Positions 17,248 through 25,376 of a DNA stretch of 64,000 bases are shown here, one piece after another. The notes beneath the pieces are model-generated. The model was not told where the DNA came from and did not search any database. It saw only the letters and a program-made list of their open reading frames with translations. The stretch's first letter is position 1. Each line of letters starts with the position of its first letter. Both the position numbers and the translations under genes were made by a program. Source of the stretch: Rhodospira trueperi (GTDB lineage: Bacteria > Pseudomonadota > Alphaproteobacteria > Rhodospirillales > Rhodospirillaceae); assembly GCF_900101965.1 (NCBI RefSeq), contig NZ_FNAP01000002.1, forward strand, positions 248,001 to 312,000, written 5' to 3'.

Positions 17248-18177
17248 TCAGGAACGGCGGCCGGTCACGAAGGGCCGCACCTGATGGTCGATCCAGTTGC
17301 GCACCTCGATCAGGCGCGTCACCGGATCCAGCACATCGCCGTCCACGCCAAGGCGCCACGCCAGATCGCACCGCGCCGGATCGGCGGTCAGGGCCTCCGC
17401 CTCCGTCGTGACGCGGGCCACGGCGGCCTCGTCGGCAAACAGGCCCTCGGCGACCAGCGCCCCGGCGTCGCGGGCGATCAGGCGGGCGACCTCGAACAGG
17501 TCGAACTCGGGATGATACTGGATGCCCCAGAACACGCCGTTGTCATGGCGGATCTCCGCAGCCTGGATGGGGGTCACGGCGTTTTCGGCTAGCACGCGGC
17601 AGCCCGGCGGCGGCCGGGTCACGATGTCGGTGTGAATCGCCACGGCGTCGAAGGCGGCGGGGCGCCCGCGATACAGCGGATGGTCGCGGCCGGCCTCTGT
17701 GAGGGTGATCTTGCGGGCAAGGCCGATCTCGCGGCCGCGCGGATTGGCCTCTACCGTGCCGCCGGCCGCCACGGCGGCAATCTGCAAGGCCCAGCAACTG
17801 CCGAAATACGGCGGGCCGGCCGCGAACACCGCGCGGGATAGGTCAAGCTGCCGCGTCACCCCCGGCGTCATGTCGTAGACGTTGAGCGCCGAACCGGTCC
17901 AGGCGACGGCGTCGATCTGGCTCCAGTCCAGGCCCCGGGGCAAAGACTCGCCCCCCGGGTCGGCGGGGTAGACGGTCTCGCAGCGCGAGCCAGGCGGCGC
18001 CAAGGCCCGCAGGACCTCGGCATAGAGCGCGCATCCCACCGTGCCGCCGGCCGCCTCGATGGAGCGGCGCTGATCCGCCGGGTTGCCCTCGACCACCAGG
18101 AAACGAAGGGGGGGGCCGTCCAGGGACGAGACCGAAGACAGGGACTCCCGGATGCGAGTCAGGGACACGGCGAACAC
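17248..18177 (-). CDS. Class I glutamine amidotransferase (GMP synthase-like)
   Basis: Class I GATase domain, which hydrolyses glutamine or a gamma-glutamyl compound. The nucleophile is Cys128 in YFGSCWALQ, and His222 and Glu224 in IQYHPEF complete the triad. The protein stands alone with no synthetase domain, so it resembles YfeJ-like or gamma-glutamyl hydrolase relatives; the real substrate is unknown. An alpha-helical C-terminal extension of about 70 residues follows the triad. The frame opens at a GTG at 18177; a GTG nine bases further in has GAGG about 7 bases before it and may be the real start. MFS gene follows at 23 bases. Confidence 0.85.
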   Translation of the reverse strand: MFAVSLTRIRESLSSVSSLDGPPLRFLVVEGNPADQRRSIEAAGGTVGCALYAEVLRALAPPGSRCETVYPADPGGESLPRGLDWSQIDAVAWTGSALNVYDMTPGVTRQLDLSRAVFAAGPPYFGSCWALQIAAVAAGGTVEANPRGREIGLARKITLTEAGRDHPLYRGRPAAFDAVAIHTDIVTRPPPGCRVLAENAVTPIQAAEIRHDNGVFWGIQYHPEFDLFEVARLIARDAGALVAEGLFADEAAVARVTTEAEALTADPARCDLAWRLGVDGDVLDPVTRLIEVRNWIDHQVRPFVTGRRS

Positions 18178-18246
18178 CTCACCGGCGGCACGATCCGGGG
18201 CCGCGATCCCGATTGCGCCGGACGATGCCCGAGCCGGAAGGCCGGA

Positions 18247-18645
18247 TCAAGGACGCTTTGGGCGGAACAGGGCTTCCGCTGACGCACGGGTCGGGTCGGG
18301 TTCAGGCGTCGTGTCCAGCACCGGCTCGTCGAGCGGAAAACCGGGCCGCGCCGGTTCCAGATCCAGCACCCACAGATCGGGATCGCGCGTCACGGCCCGG
18401 GCGACGGCCGCATCGGCGGCGGCCGCGTCGGCGAATCCGGGACGCCCCAGGCGCATCCAGCCGGCGCTGCCGTCGAGCCCGGTGGCCGGTGCGTACAGGT
18501 CCACCGTGCCGGACGAATCGCGCACCCGCAGCAGCAGATCGCCGGCGGTCTCGTCCCCCCGGCGGACAACGGCGGCAAATCCGCCGCCGGTCTCGATCAG
18601 TCGGAGGATGGCGCGGGCGCGCAGGCCAGCGGTCAGGCGGGCCAC
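18247..18645 (-). CDS. DUF1491 family protein
   Basis: A 132-residue soluble protein of DUF1491, a family restricted mainly to alphaproteobacteria and without a known function. The recognisable parts are the N-terminal ARAILRLIETGGGFAAVVRR and the DPDLWVLDLE motif near residue 90. No signal peptide or membrane segment is seen. It begins 7 bases after the cyclic-nucleotide-binding gene on the same strand, which suggests translation from one transcript. Confidence 0.75.
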   Translation of the reverse strand: MARLTAGLRARAILRLIETGGGFAAVVRRGDETAGDLLLRVRDSSGTVDLYAPATGLDGSAGWMRLGRPGFADAAAADAAVARAVTRDPDLWVLDLEPARPGFPLDEPVLDTTPEPDPTRASAEALFRPKRP

Positions 18646-18652
18646 GGCGGCC

Positions 18653-19060
18653 TCACCGGATCCCCAGGATCAGGCGGACGTTTTCGGCGCTGATCGAGCG
18701 GATGATCGACGTGAAGCGTTCCAAAACCATGCGGATGACCGGATCGGTGCGGGTCAGGTGTCGCTGAAACACCTCCTTCGGCACGACCGTCAGGCGCGAC
18801 GGCTCCATCGCCCGCACCGTGGCACTGCGGGGCTGGTCGTCGATCAGCGCCATCTCGCCCAGGATCGTGCCCGGCCCCTCGACGGCGATCACCACCTCGG
18901 CGGACCCGATGCGCCGGGAAATCTCCAGCCGTCCGGAGCGGATGACGTAGGCGCGGTCCCCTAGCTCGCCCTCGCGGAACAGGGTCTGTCCAGCGGCCAG
19001 TTCGATGTCCTCCTGATCCGCCAGCGCGAGGGGCGCCTGTTTCGGCTCGACGTGGGTCAC
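18653..19060 (-). CDS. Cyclic nucleotide-binding domain protein
   Basis: A stand-alone CRP/FNR-type sensor domain of 135 residues with no DNA-binding helix-turn-helix. The beta-roll motifs are clear: FREGELGDRAYVIRSGRLEI and the phosphate-binding cassette region GTILGEMALIDDQPRSATVRA, whose GEMALIDDQPRSA closely matches the cAMP/cGMP contact loop. The C-terminal helix (EVFQRHLTRTDPVIRMVLERF) ends without an effector. It may act by protein contact, as proposed for similar small proteins. It is followed closely by the DUF1491 gene. Confidence 0.85.
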   Translation of the reverse strand: MTHVEPKQAPLALADQEDIELAAGQTLFREGELGDRAYVIRSGRLEISRRIGSAEVVIAVEGPGTILGEMALIDDQPRSATVRAMEPSRLTVVPKEVFQRHLTRTDPVIRMVLERFTSIIRSISAENVRLILGIR

Positions 19061-19180
19061 GGTACCGTCTCCCGTCCGTCCGCGCTCGGCGGCAAGGCCG
19101 GCGGCGCGTGGGGCAAACTGAACGCACTCTGACAGAGAACAAACATAACTATAGGCGCGGTCTGCGGGCTTGGCCAGCCA

Positions 19181-19204
19181 AACGCCCCGCTTCGGGCGGG
19201 CGTT
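19181..19204 (-). terminator. Hairpin after the PLDc_N gene
   Basis: On the minus strand AACGCCCGC pairs with GCGGGGCGTT (one bulged G) just past the stop of the small membrane protein gene. There is only a short T run. Confidence 0.45.
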
Positions 19205-19216
19205 CCGTCGGCCGGC

Positions 19217-19408
19217 CTAGCGTTTGCGCGGTGCGCGCGGCCCCAGAAAGAACCAGGCGATCAGGCCGAGGATGGGCAGGAACACCAGGACCACCAACCA
19301 TATCGCCTTGGGCAGGGGATCGGTCGAACTGCCGATGACATGCAGGCCGGCCCAAAGCACGAGAATCAAATGAATGAGGCCGAACAGGCCGATTTCCAGT
19401 CCGAACAC
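19217..19408 (-). CDS. Small PLDc_N-type membrane protein
   Basis: A 63-residue protein with two transmembrane helices, matching the phospholipase D-nuclease N-terminal domain (PLDc_N): FGLIHLILVLWAGLHVIGSS, then KAIWLVVLVFLPILGLIAWF, and a short basic C-terminus (PRAPRKR). The W..V...P..G...W pattern of the second helix is the family hallmark. No catalytic PLD domain is attached. Function unknown, often described as a membrane anchor or cell-envelope protein. The start follows a GATATTGCCCC leader with a weak ribosome binding site. Confidence 0.78.
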   Translation of the reverse strand: MFGLEIGLFGLIHLILVLWAGLHVIGSSTDPLPKAIWLVVLVFLPILGLIAWFFLGPRAPRKR

Positions 19409-19704
19409 GGGGCAATATCCTTTGCTGATACGGTTTCCGGTTCAAACGTTCGCATCCGTGGGGCGGCTGGCCGAAGGTCAGCCGGCCGGGATGTCGATGG
19501 GCGGCGGGTGCCCTTCGGTCACCCGCCCTCCCCTTGATCGCCGACACGCCGAACCAAACATCCCGGTACCGTATGAGTCCAAATTGAGGGCCTGCGGTCA
19601 CCGCCGACACGGCGGACATCATCATGGCCGAAGACGGCAGGCAACACCGCTTACCCGCGTCGCGCCCCCCCCCGGGGATGAAACGGGGCGCGATGGCGGA
19701 GGGC
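19409..19704. other. Intergenic region with two hairpins
   Basis: No coding sequence is supported here. Two stem-loops are seen: GGCTGGCC with GGTCAGCC near 19466-19484, and a perfect 8-base stem GGCGGGTG/CACCCGCC at 19503-19527. Either may terminate the bactofilin transcript, which runs towards this gap. The PLDc_N promoter must also lie here. Confidence 0.5.
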
Positions 19705-20367
19705 TCAGCCCTTCTGCTCGCCGTACACGTCCATCTGGCCGCTGATCTGTCCGCCGTCCTCTATGATGATCGCGGCATAGCACACCGTTCCCTCAATGCG
19801 ACCGCCGTTGCGCACGATCAGGCGCCGCTTGACGGTCAGCGTCCCCTCGAAGCGGCCGGAGATGTCGGCCTCCTCGATGGATGCCGCCCCCTTGAACAGG
19901 CCGCCCGCCGCCACCTCGATGGCCTCGGCGTCGTTCAGGTCGGCCTCGACCGTGCCCTCGACCACCAGGCGGTCGCAGGCGCTGATGTGGCCATTGAGTT
20001 GAATACCCGGGCCGACGATCAGGTTCTTGGTGTCGCCGCCTCTGGCCGACAGCCCGGCGCCGCGCGTGGTCGGCGGACCGAGCGGCGCGGGGGGTTCCAC
20101 CGGCTCCGCCGCCATCGGGGCCTTCACCGCCTCCCGCCCCAGATGATCGGGCGGCTCCGGACGGAACGCGCCGGTCTGCGGCTTCACGGGCATGCCCGGT
20201 TGAAATTTCGGGGACGTGACCTGAGTTACCTCCTGCGGCTGGAAGGCGTCGGACTTGCCGCCCGGTCCGGCCTTGCCGCCTCTGCCGTCGCCGGCCTCAA
20301 TCCGGTCCGTGTCGCTCGGGCCGCCGTCCGAATGACGGCCGTGCGGGGAGTTGCCGAAAATTGCCAT
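19705..20367 (-). CDS. Bactofilin (polymer-forming cytoskeletal protein)
   Basis: Bactofilins polymerise without nucleotide into beta-helical filaments that place cell-wall enzymes and stalk or polar proteins. The bactofilin core runs from about residue 115 to 215: VGPGIQLNGHISACDRLVVEGTVEA, AIEVAAGGLFKGAASIEEADISG and NGGRIEGTVCYAAIIIEDGG, with the repeated G-x-(I/L/V)-x-G turns. The first 110 residues are Gly/Pro/Arg-rich and disordered, as is usual. The EI24-like membrane protein gene lies upstream on the same strand, 95 bases away. No peptidase M23 partner is adjacent. Confidence 0.93.
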   Translation of the reverse strand: MAIFGNSPHGRHSDGGPSDTDRIEAGDGRGGKAGPGGKSDAFQPQEVTQVTSPKFQPGMPVKPQTGAFRPEPPDHLGREAVKAPMAAEPVEPPAPLGPPTTRGAGLSARGGDTKNLIVGPGIQLNGHISACDRLVVEGTVEADLNDAEAIEVAAGGLFKGAASIEEADISGRFEGTLTVKRRLIVRNGGRIEGTVCYAAIIIEDGGQISGQMDVYGEQKG

Positions 20368-20462
20368 GCGGGAAGTCCTTCATCCTAGGTGTGCCGAGCG
20401 GGCTCGGCCGAGACGAAACAGGCGGGCGCATGGGTCGGGCGCGGGCCGCCGCCTCGGCCAGA

Positions 20463-21137
20463 TTAAGCGGTTCCAGGGTCACCCCGCAACGCCTGGACGA
20501 CATGCACCATGAAGGCGGTGGCGACGACCGGTGCGAGCAGGTTGGCGACCGGCACCAGCATTAGCCCCGCGATCGCCACGCCGGCCAGCATCAGGCGGGT
20601 GCGGTGTCCCCGGCGTTCGCGCCGCAACCGGCTCCGGTCCAGGCGCCGTGCCGCGACCAGTTCGTGATACTCCCGCCCCAGCAGATAGCCGTTCAGGGCC
20701 AGATAGATCCCGAGGTTGAGCGCCGGCAGGAAGATATAGAGAGGCAGCGCCAGAAGGTTCAGTCCCACCGACACCGCCGCGAAGGAAATCGCGCCGACGA
20801 TGCTTTCGCCGACCGGGATCTCCCGCGCGGCCGGCAGGGCGGGGTAGTGCCGCCGTTCCACGGCGTCGGCGATGCGTTCCAGGAACAGGCCGACGAAGAT
20901 GGTGACCACGGCCGGGAAAAAGATCAGCGCCACCACCAGCGCCGCCATGCCGCCGGCCACATCGATCACCGTGTCGAGCCAGGGCGGGTCGACCACCTCG
21001 ATGGCGCCCAGACCATACCACAGCGCCGCCACAAGACCGACGTAGGTTGCAATGGTCAGGGCGAGGCTGAGCAGGATGGAGTCCCGGATGCGAGGGTCTC
21101 CAAGCTGTTCGATGGCCTGGACAAAGGCGCGGATCAT
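20463..21137 (-). CDS. EI24 / CysZ-like membrane protein
   Basis: A 224-residue integral membrane protein of the EI24 domain family, which includes the sulfate transporter CysZ. About five hydrophobic segments are visible (for example SILLSLALTIATYVGLVAALW, VALIFFPAVVTIFVGLFLE, and AFMVHVV at the end), with the conserved PALNLGIYLALNGYLLGREY motif that typifies the family. Sulfate transport is possible but not shown by context, as no cys genes are near. The start at 21137 opens directly on the family N-terminus. It lies upstream of bactofilin. Confidence 0.82.
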   Translation of the reverse strand: MIRAFVQAIEQLGDPRIRDSILLSLALTIATYVGLVAALWYGLGAIEVVDPPWLDTVIDVAGGMAALVVALIFFPAVVTIFVGLFLERIADAVERRHYPALPAAREIPVGESIVGAISFAAVSVGLNLLALPLYIFLPALNLGIYLALNGYLLGREYHELVAARRLDRSRLRRERRGHRTRLMLAGVAIAGLMLVPVANLLAPVVATAFMVHVVQALRGDPGTA

Positions 21138-21613
21138 GGGCGGTCTCGGCGGGGCGCGGGTGAACGGATCAGAGGATGAGAAACAGCGGCCCCGACCCTA
21201 CGGCAATCGCTCCTCCGACGGAAGCCGTGTGATCGACAGGCGGCTGTCGGCGCGCGGGATCCCCGACCTCCCGGGAAGGGTTTACAGACTGTGCGGGACT
21301 CCGCTCGATCTCCTTCTTTCGGAGGGGTCGGCCTGCGCCCATCGATGCAGAATCGTCATGAATCCTTCGCATGTTGGGCATGCATGGTTCGCATGCGCGG
21401 AAATTTTTGTTGCGGAACAGCAGTCCATTCAGTTACGAAATTACCCAACAGACCTGCTTGGGGCACATGATCCTGTCGCAAAGCCGTCGCCGCCGCTCGG
21501 TCAACGCGTTCGGTGAGAGTGCGCCGGGGCCGTCTCGGGACCACATGCACCGGGATGTCCCGCCGGGATACGCCCCCTGGCCCCAGGGCCAATTATGAGG
21601 GAGGACGCGCGCC
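21138..21613. other. 476-base intergenic region between EI24 and phaZ
   Basis: Divergent gap, so it should hold promoters for both flanking genes. I could not assign clean -35/-10 pairs. A GCATGC direct/inverted pair sits at 21378-21383 and 21391-21396, and an AT-richer block follows at about 21400-21470. The phaZ ribosome binding site GAGGGAGGA lies at the far end. No gene is supported. Confidence 0.5.
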
Positions 21614-23077
21614 GTGCTCTACCATATCCACGAATTCAATCATCATGCGATGACGCCCATGCGGATGATGGCCCAGGCCGTCAACATGCTGGCGACGAAC
21701 CCGCTGCTGCCGACCAGCCATACCGGGCTGGGGCGCACCGTGGCCGCCGGCACCGACGTGTTCGAGCGCATCACCCGCAAGTATCCGAAGCCGGACTTCG
21801 GCCTCGCCGAAACGGTGGTGGATGGCCAATTGGTGGGCGTTCGCGAGCGGATCGTGGAGCACAAGCCGTTCTGCAACCTGATCCATTTCGAGCGTGACCT
21901 GCCCGAGGAGCGCGATGACCCCGCCGTTCTGGTGGTCGCCGCGCTGTCCGGGCACTATGCCACGCTGATGCGCGGCACCGTCCAGGCGCTGCTGCCGGAG
22001 CACGAGGTCTACATCACCGACTGGCTCAACGCCCGCGACGTGGCGCTGTGGCACGGCGAGTTCGACATGGCGTCCTACGTCAACTACCTGATCGAGTTCA
22101 TGGAAGTGCTTGGTCCGGACACCAGCATGCTGGCGGTGTGCCAGCCCGGCGTGCCGGTGTTGTGCGCCAACGCGCTGATGTCCGAGGACGACAACCCCAA
22201 CCGGCCCAATGCCATGGTGCTGATGGGCAGCCCCATCGACACCCGCATGGGCAAGACCGCCGTGAACCTGTTCGCCGAGAGCAAGGACATGTCCTGGTTC
22301 CGCCGACGCTTCATCCAAACCGTGCCGGCGCCGTACATGGGCGCGGGCCGCTCGGTCTATCCGGGGTTCCTGCAGCTTGGCGGCTTCATGGCCATGAACG
22401 TCGAGCGGCACATGGATGCCCACCGCGACTACTTCAATCATCTGGTCGAGGGTGACGGCGATTCGGCGGCGGCGCACCGCAAGTTCTATGATGAGTACCT
22501 GTCCGTCATGGACATGCCGGCGGCGTTCTACCTGGAGACCATCGAAAGGGTGTTCAAGGAACACCACCTGCCCGAGGGCCGCATGATGATCGGCGACCGT
22601 CTGGTGAAGCCGGAGGCCATCACCGACGTCGGCCTGATGACCGTCGAGGGCGAGAAGGACGACATCACCGGCCTGGGTCAGACGGAGGCCGCGCACGGCA
22701 TGCTGACCGGCCTGTCGGCCAAGCATCGCGAGCACATGGTCTGCCCGGGCGTCGGCCACTACGGCATCTTCAACGGCCGGCGTTGGCGCGAGATGATCCT
22801 GCCGCGGGTCGCCACGTTCATCCGGGCCCAGCGCGCCCAGCGTGGCTTCGGTCCCAAGGCACGGTCCCAGGTGTTCGGCTCCGAGATCACGACCCTCGCG
22901 GAGGCCCGTGGCCTGGGTCAGATGGAGGTGGCCCCGGCCGCCGCGACGGCGGTCAATGGAAAGGCAGCCACTGGAAAGGGCGATGGCACGCGCGGAAAGG
23001 CCGCCGCGTCCTCCTCGAAAGGCACGAAGCGCCGGACGATCGGGGAGTCCGCGCCGGAGGCCGTCGGCGTCCACTGA
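21614..23077 (+). CDS. phaZ: Intracellular polyhydroxybutyrate depolymerase
   Basis: Hydrolyses stored poly-3-hydroxybutyrate inside the cell. It belongs to the type with a cysteine nucleophile, Cys176 in AVCQPGVPVL, within an alpha/beta-hydrolase fold; the GVGHYGIFNG motif near residue 385 carries the catalytic His. The N-terminus LYHIHEFNHHAMTPMRMMAQ is characteristic. It starts with GTG at 21614, set by GAGGGAGGA 9-17 bases upstream and the family N-terminus. After the catalytic domain (ending about residue 420) there is a 65-residue Ala/Lys/Gly tail ending in KGTKRRT..., which is unusual for the enzyme. A strong terminator follows. Confidence 0.95.
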   Translation: MLYHIHEFNHHAMTPMRMMAQAVNMLATNPLLPTSHTGLGRTVAAGTDVFERITRKYPKPDFGLAETVVDGQLVGVRERIVEHKPFCNLIHFERDLPEERDDPAVLVVAALSGHYATLMRGTVQALLPEHEVYITDWLNARDVALWHGEFDMASYVNYLIEFMEVLGPDTSMLAVCQPGVPVLCANALMSEDDNPNRPNAMVLMGSPIDTRMGKTAVNLFAESKDMSWFRRRFIQTVPAPYMGAGRSVYPGFLQLGGFMAMNVERHMDAHRDYFNHLVEGDGDSAAAHRKFYDEYLSVMDMPAAFYLETIERVFKEHHLPEGRMMIGDRLVKPEAITDVGLMTVEGEKDDITGLGQTEAAHGMLTGLSAKHREHMVCPGVGHYGIFNGRRWREMILPRVATFIRAQRAQRGFGPKARSQVFGSEITTLAEARGLGQMEVAPAAATAVNGKAATGKGDGTRGKAAASSSKGTKRRTIGESAPEAVGVH

Positions 23078-23126
23078 TCGGACGGCGGGGCGGGCCGGAT
23101 CCAGGGCCGCAAGAAACGAACGTCAG

Positions 23127-23160
23127 GACCGGGCGGGAGGGCCACTCCCGCCCGGTCTTG
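23127..23160 (+). terminator. Terminator after phaZ
   Basis: A perfect 13-base stem GACCGGGCGGGAG/CTCCCGCCCGGTC with a 5-base loop lies 50 bases past the phaZ stop, followed by TTG only. Probable intrinsic terminator. Confidence 0.7.
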
Positions 23161-23333
23161 CGATTCGGGAGGAGACGCTGGGTGATGCAAGGAGCGCCGA
23201 CCGCCCACGGCGGTGTCCGCTGGCCTCTTGCGGATGGGCGCCGTCCTGATGCTAGGATCGCTCAGCCGTTGTTCATCCGCCCGGCCACGACCGCGTCCGG
23301 CTGTCGCGGACCCGCCGCGAGGACCCCCCCCGC

Positions 23334-23867
23334 ATGGTCCCAGTCTTCACCGCCCTGGCCCGGGCGCTGGATCGCTTCTATCAGGTCTGCGGCCTGATCT
23401 CCGCCGCTCTTCTGGTGACGCTGACGCTGTTGATCCTGGCCAGCATCGTCTCGCGCATCGCCGGGGTTTATCTAGGCGGGGTGACGGAGTTCGCCGGCTA
23501 CGCCATGGCTGCCGGGGCGTTCTTCGGCATGCCGTACGCCTTCCGCTCCGGCGGGCACATCCGGGTCAGCCTGTTGATCTCCAACCTGTCGGGCCGGGCG
23601 CGCTGGGCGTTCGAACTGTGGGCGCGCGGCGTGATCGCCGCCGCCACCGGGTATCTGGCCTTCTACCTCTGCCGCCTTGTCTATTATTCCTACATCTTCG
23701 GCGACGTCAGCGAGGGCGGTGACGCCATTCCGCTGTGGATCCCACAGGTGCCGATGGCGGCCGGCGCAGTCTGCTTCGCCGTCTCCACCCTGGATTCGTT
23801 CCTCCGCGCGATTGTCGAGGGCGAGTACAGCCTGACCGCGCCCGAGGCCGAGGGAGGGCGCGAGTGA
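23334..23867 (+). CDS. TRAP transporter small membrane subunit (DctQ type)
   Basis: Small four-helix permease of a tripartite ATP-independent periplasmic (TRAP) transporter, which imports dicarboxylates or related acids with a sodium gradient. Features are the FAGYAMAAGAFFGMPYAFRSGGHIRV stretch (given in part), typical of DctQ, with helices at about residues 18-40, 52-72, 90-110 and 138-155. 177 residues is a standard size. Its stop overlaps the start of the large permease in a TGATG junction, so the two are translated together. No substrate-binding DctP gene is next to them in the window. Confidence 0.9.
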   Translation: MVPVFTALARALDRFYQVCGLISAALLVTLTLLILASIVSRIAGVYLGGVTEFAGYAMAAGAFFGMPYAFRSGGHIRVSLLISNLSGRARWAFELWARGVIAAATGYLAFYLCRLVYYSYIFGDVSEGGDAIPLWIPQVPMAAGAVCFAVSTLDSFLRAIVEGEYSLTAPEAEGGRE

Positions 23868-25159
23868 TGGGCGAGGGGGTCCTGATCGTCATTTTCGTGC
23901 TGTCGCTGTTCCTGCTGCTCGGCTCGGGCGTGTGGGTGGGCGCCAGCCTTCTGGTGTGCGCCTGGATCGGCATGGAATTGTTCACCAACCGGCCGACCGG
24001 CGATTCCATGGCCATGATCCTGTGGAGCGCGCAATCGTCGTGGACGCTGACCGCGCTGCCGATGTTCATCTGGATGGGCGAGATCCTGTTCCGCTCGCGC
24101 CTGTCGGAGGTGCTGTTCCAGGGCTTGACGCCGTGGCTGGCCCGATTGCCCGGGGGGCTGTTGCATACCAACGTGGCCGGCTGCGCCATCTTCGCCGCCA
24201 TTTCGGGATCGTCGGCCGCCACCGTGGCCACGGTGGGCAAGATGTCCATCCCCGAACTGCGCCAACGCCAGTATCCGGAGCGCATGATCGTCGGCACCCT
24301 GGCCGGGGCGGGCACCCTGGGCCTGCTGATCCCGCCGTCGATCTCGCTCATCATCTACGGGGTCTCGGTCAACGAGAGCATCGCCAAGCTGTTCATCGCC
24401 GGCATTCTGCCCGGCATCTGTCTGGCGGTGATGTTCATGACCTACGTGGCGCTGTGGGGGATTCTGTCGAAGCACCAAAGCGCTGAAATGGTGGTCTATT
24501 CGCTGCGCCAGCGGCTGCGCGGCCTGCGCGATCTGGCGCCGGTGATGATCCTGATCCTGGGCGTGATCGGCTCGATCTACACCGGCGTCGCCACCGCCAC
24601 CGAGGCCGCCGTGCTGGGCGTGGTCGGCTCGCTGGGGCTGTCGGCGCTCCAGGGCAGCCTGACCTGGACGACGTTCCGCGAGTCATTGTTCGGGGCGGTG
24701 CGCACCTCGTCGATGATCGCCTTCATCCTGGCCGGCTCGACCTTCCTGTCGCTGGCCATGGGCTTCACCGGCATTCCCCGTGCCCTGGCCGAGGGAATCG
24801 GCGGGCTGGACCTGACGCCGTTGCAGCTCATCGCCATGCTGACGGTGTTCTACATCATCCTGGGCATGTTCCTGGACGGCATTTCGTCCATCGTGCTGAC
24901 CATGGCGGTCATCGAGCCCTTGGTGCGACAGGCCGGCTTTGACATGGTGTGGTTCGGCGTCTATTTGATGGTCGTGGTGGAGATGGCGCAGATCACGCCG
25001 CCCATCGGGTTCAATCTGTTCGTCCTGCAGGGTATGACCGGGCACGACATGGGCTTCATCTCCAAGGCCAGCGTGCCGATGTTCCTGATCATGTGCCTGG
25101 CCATCGTCGGCTTGGTGTGGTGGCCCGACGTGGCGCTGATCCTGCCGCGGAATATGTGA
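23867..25159 (+). CDS. TRAP transporter large permease (DctM type)
   Basis: Twelve-helix main permease of the TRAP transporter, 430 residues. Family motifs include MFIWMGEILFRSRLSEVLF, AAISGSSAATVATVGKMSIPEL and GLLIPPSISLIIYGV, and MAQITPPIGFNLFVLQG near the C-terminus. The ATG at 23867 overlaps the dctQ stop; an in-frame extension back to 23735 is inside dctQ and not used. Substrate cannot be predicted without the DctP protein. A 13-base inverted repeat lies downstream. Confidence 0.93.
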   Translation: MGEGVLIVIFVLSLFLLLGSGVWVGASLLVCAWIGMELFTNRPTGDSMAMILWSAQSSWTLTALPMFIWMGEILFRSRLSEVLFQGLTPWLARLPGGLLHTNVAGCAIFAAISGSSAATVATVGKMSIPELRQRQYPERMIVGTLAGAGTLGLLIPPSISLIIYGVSVNESIAKLFIAGILPGICLAVMFMTYVALWGILSKHQSAEMVVYSLRQRLRGLRDLAPVMILILGVIGSIYTGVATATEAAVLGVVGSLGLSALQGSLTWTTFRESLFGAVRTSSMIAFILAGSTFLSLAMGFTGIPRALAEGIGGLDLTPLQLIAMLTVFYIILGMFLDGISSIVLTMAVIEPLVRQAGFDMVWFGVYLMVVVEMAQITPPIGFNLFVLQGMTGHDMGFISKASVPMFLIMCLAIVGLVWWPDVALILPRNM

Positions 25160-25240
25160 GGGTTGTCCGGCATTTGACCTGACCCATGCAGCCGTGACGG
25201 CGGACTACCGAGGCAGCCGAGCCCTCCCGGCCTTGGGTCG

Positions 25241-25313
25241 GTTCGGGATGACGTCTCCATGTGTTTTTGAACACGGCTCAATGTCAAAACAGGACGGTTC
25301 CGTCATCCCGAAC
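25241..25313. repeat. Inverted repeat, GTCATCCCGA type
   Basis: The arms GTTCGGGATGACG (25241-25253) and CGTCATCCCGAAC (25301-25313) are perfect complements separated by 47 bases, within which GTGTT/ACAC forms a smaller hairpin. It lies between the convergent TRAP operon and the NifX-like gene. Repeats built on a GTCATCCCGA core are common in many proteobacterial genomes. Confidence 0.75.
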
Positions 25314-25376
25314 ACGGGCTCCCGGCAACGGCTTCTGGCGGTTTGAAACGGCTCGACCGGGCGGCTTTCCCGGCCG

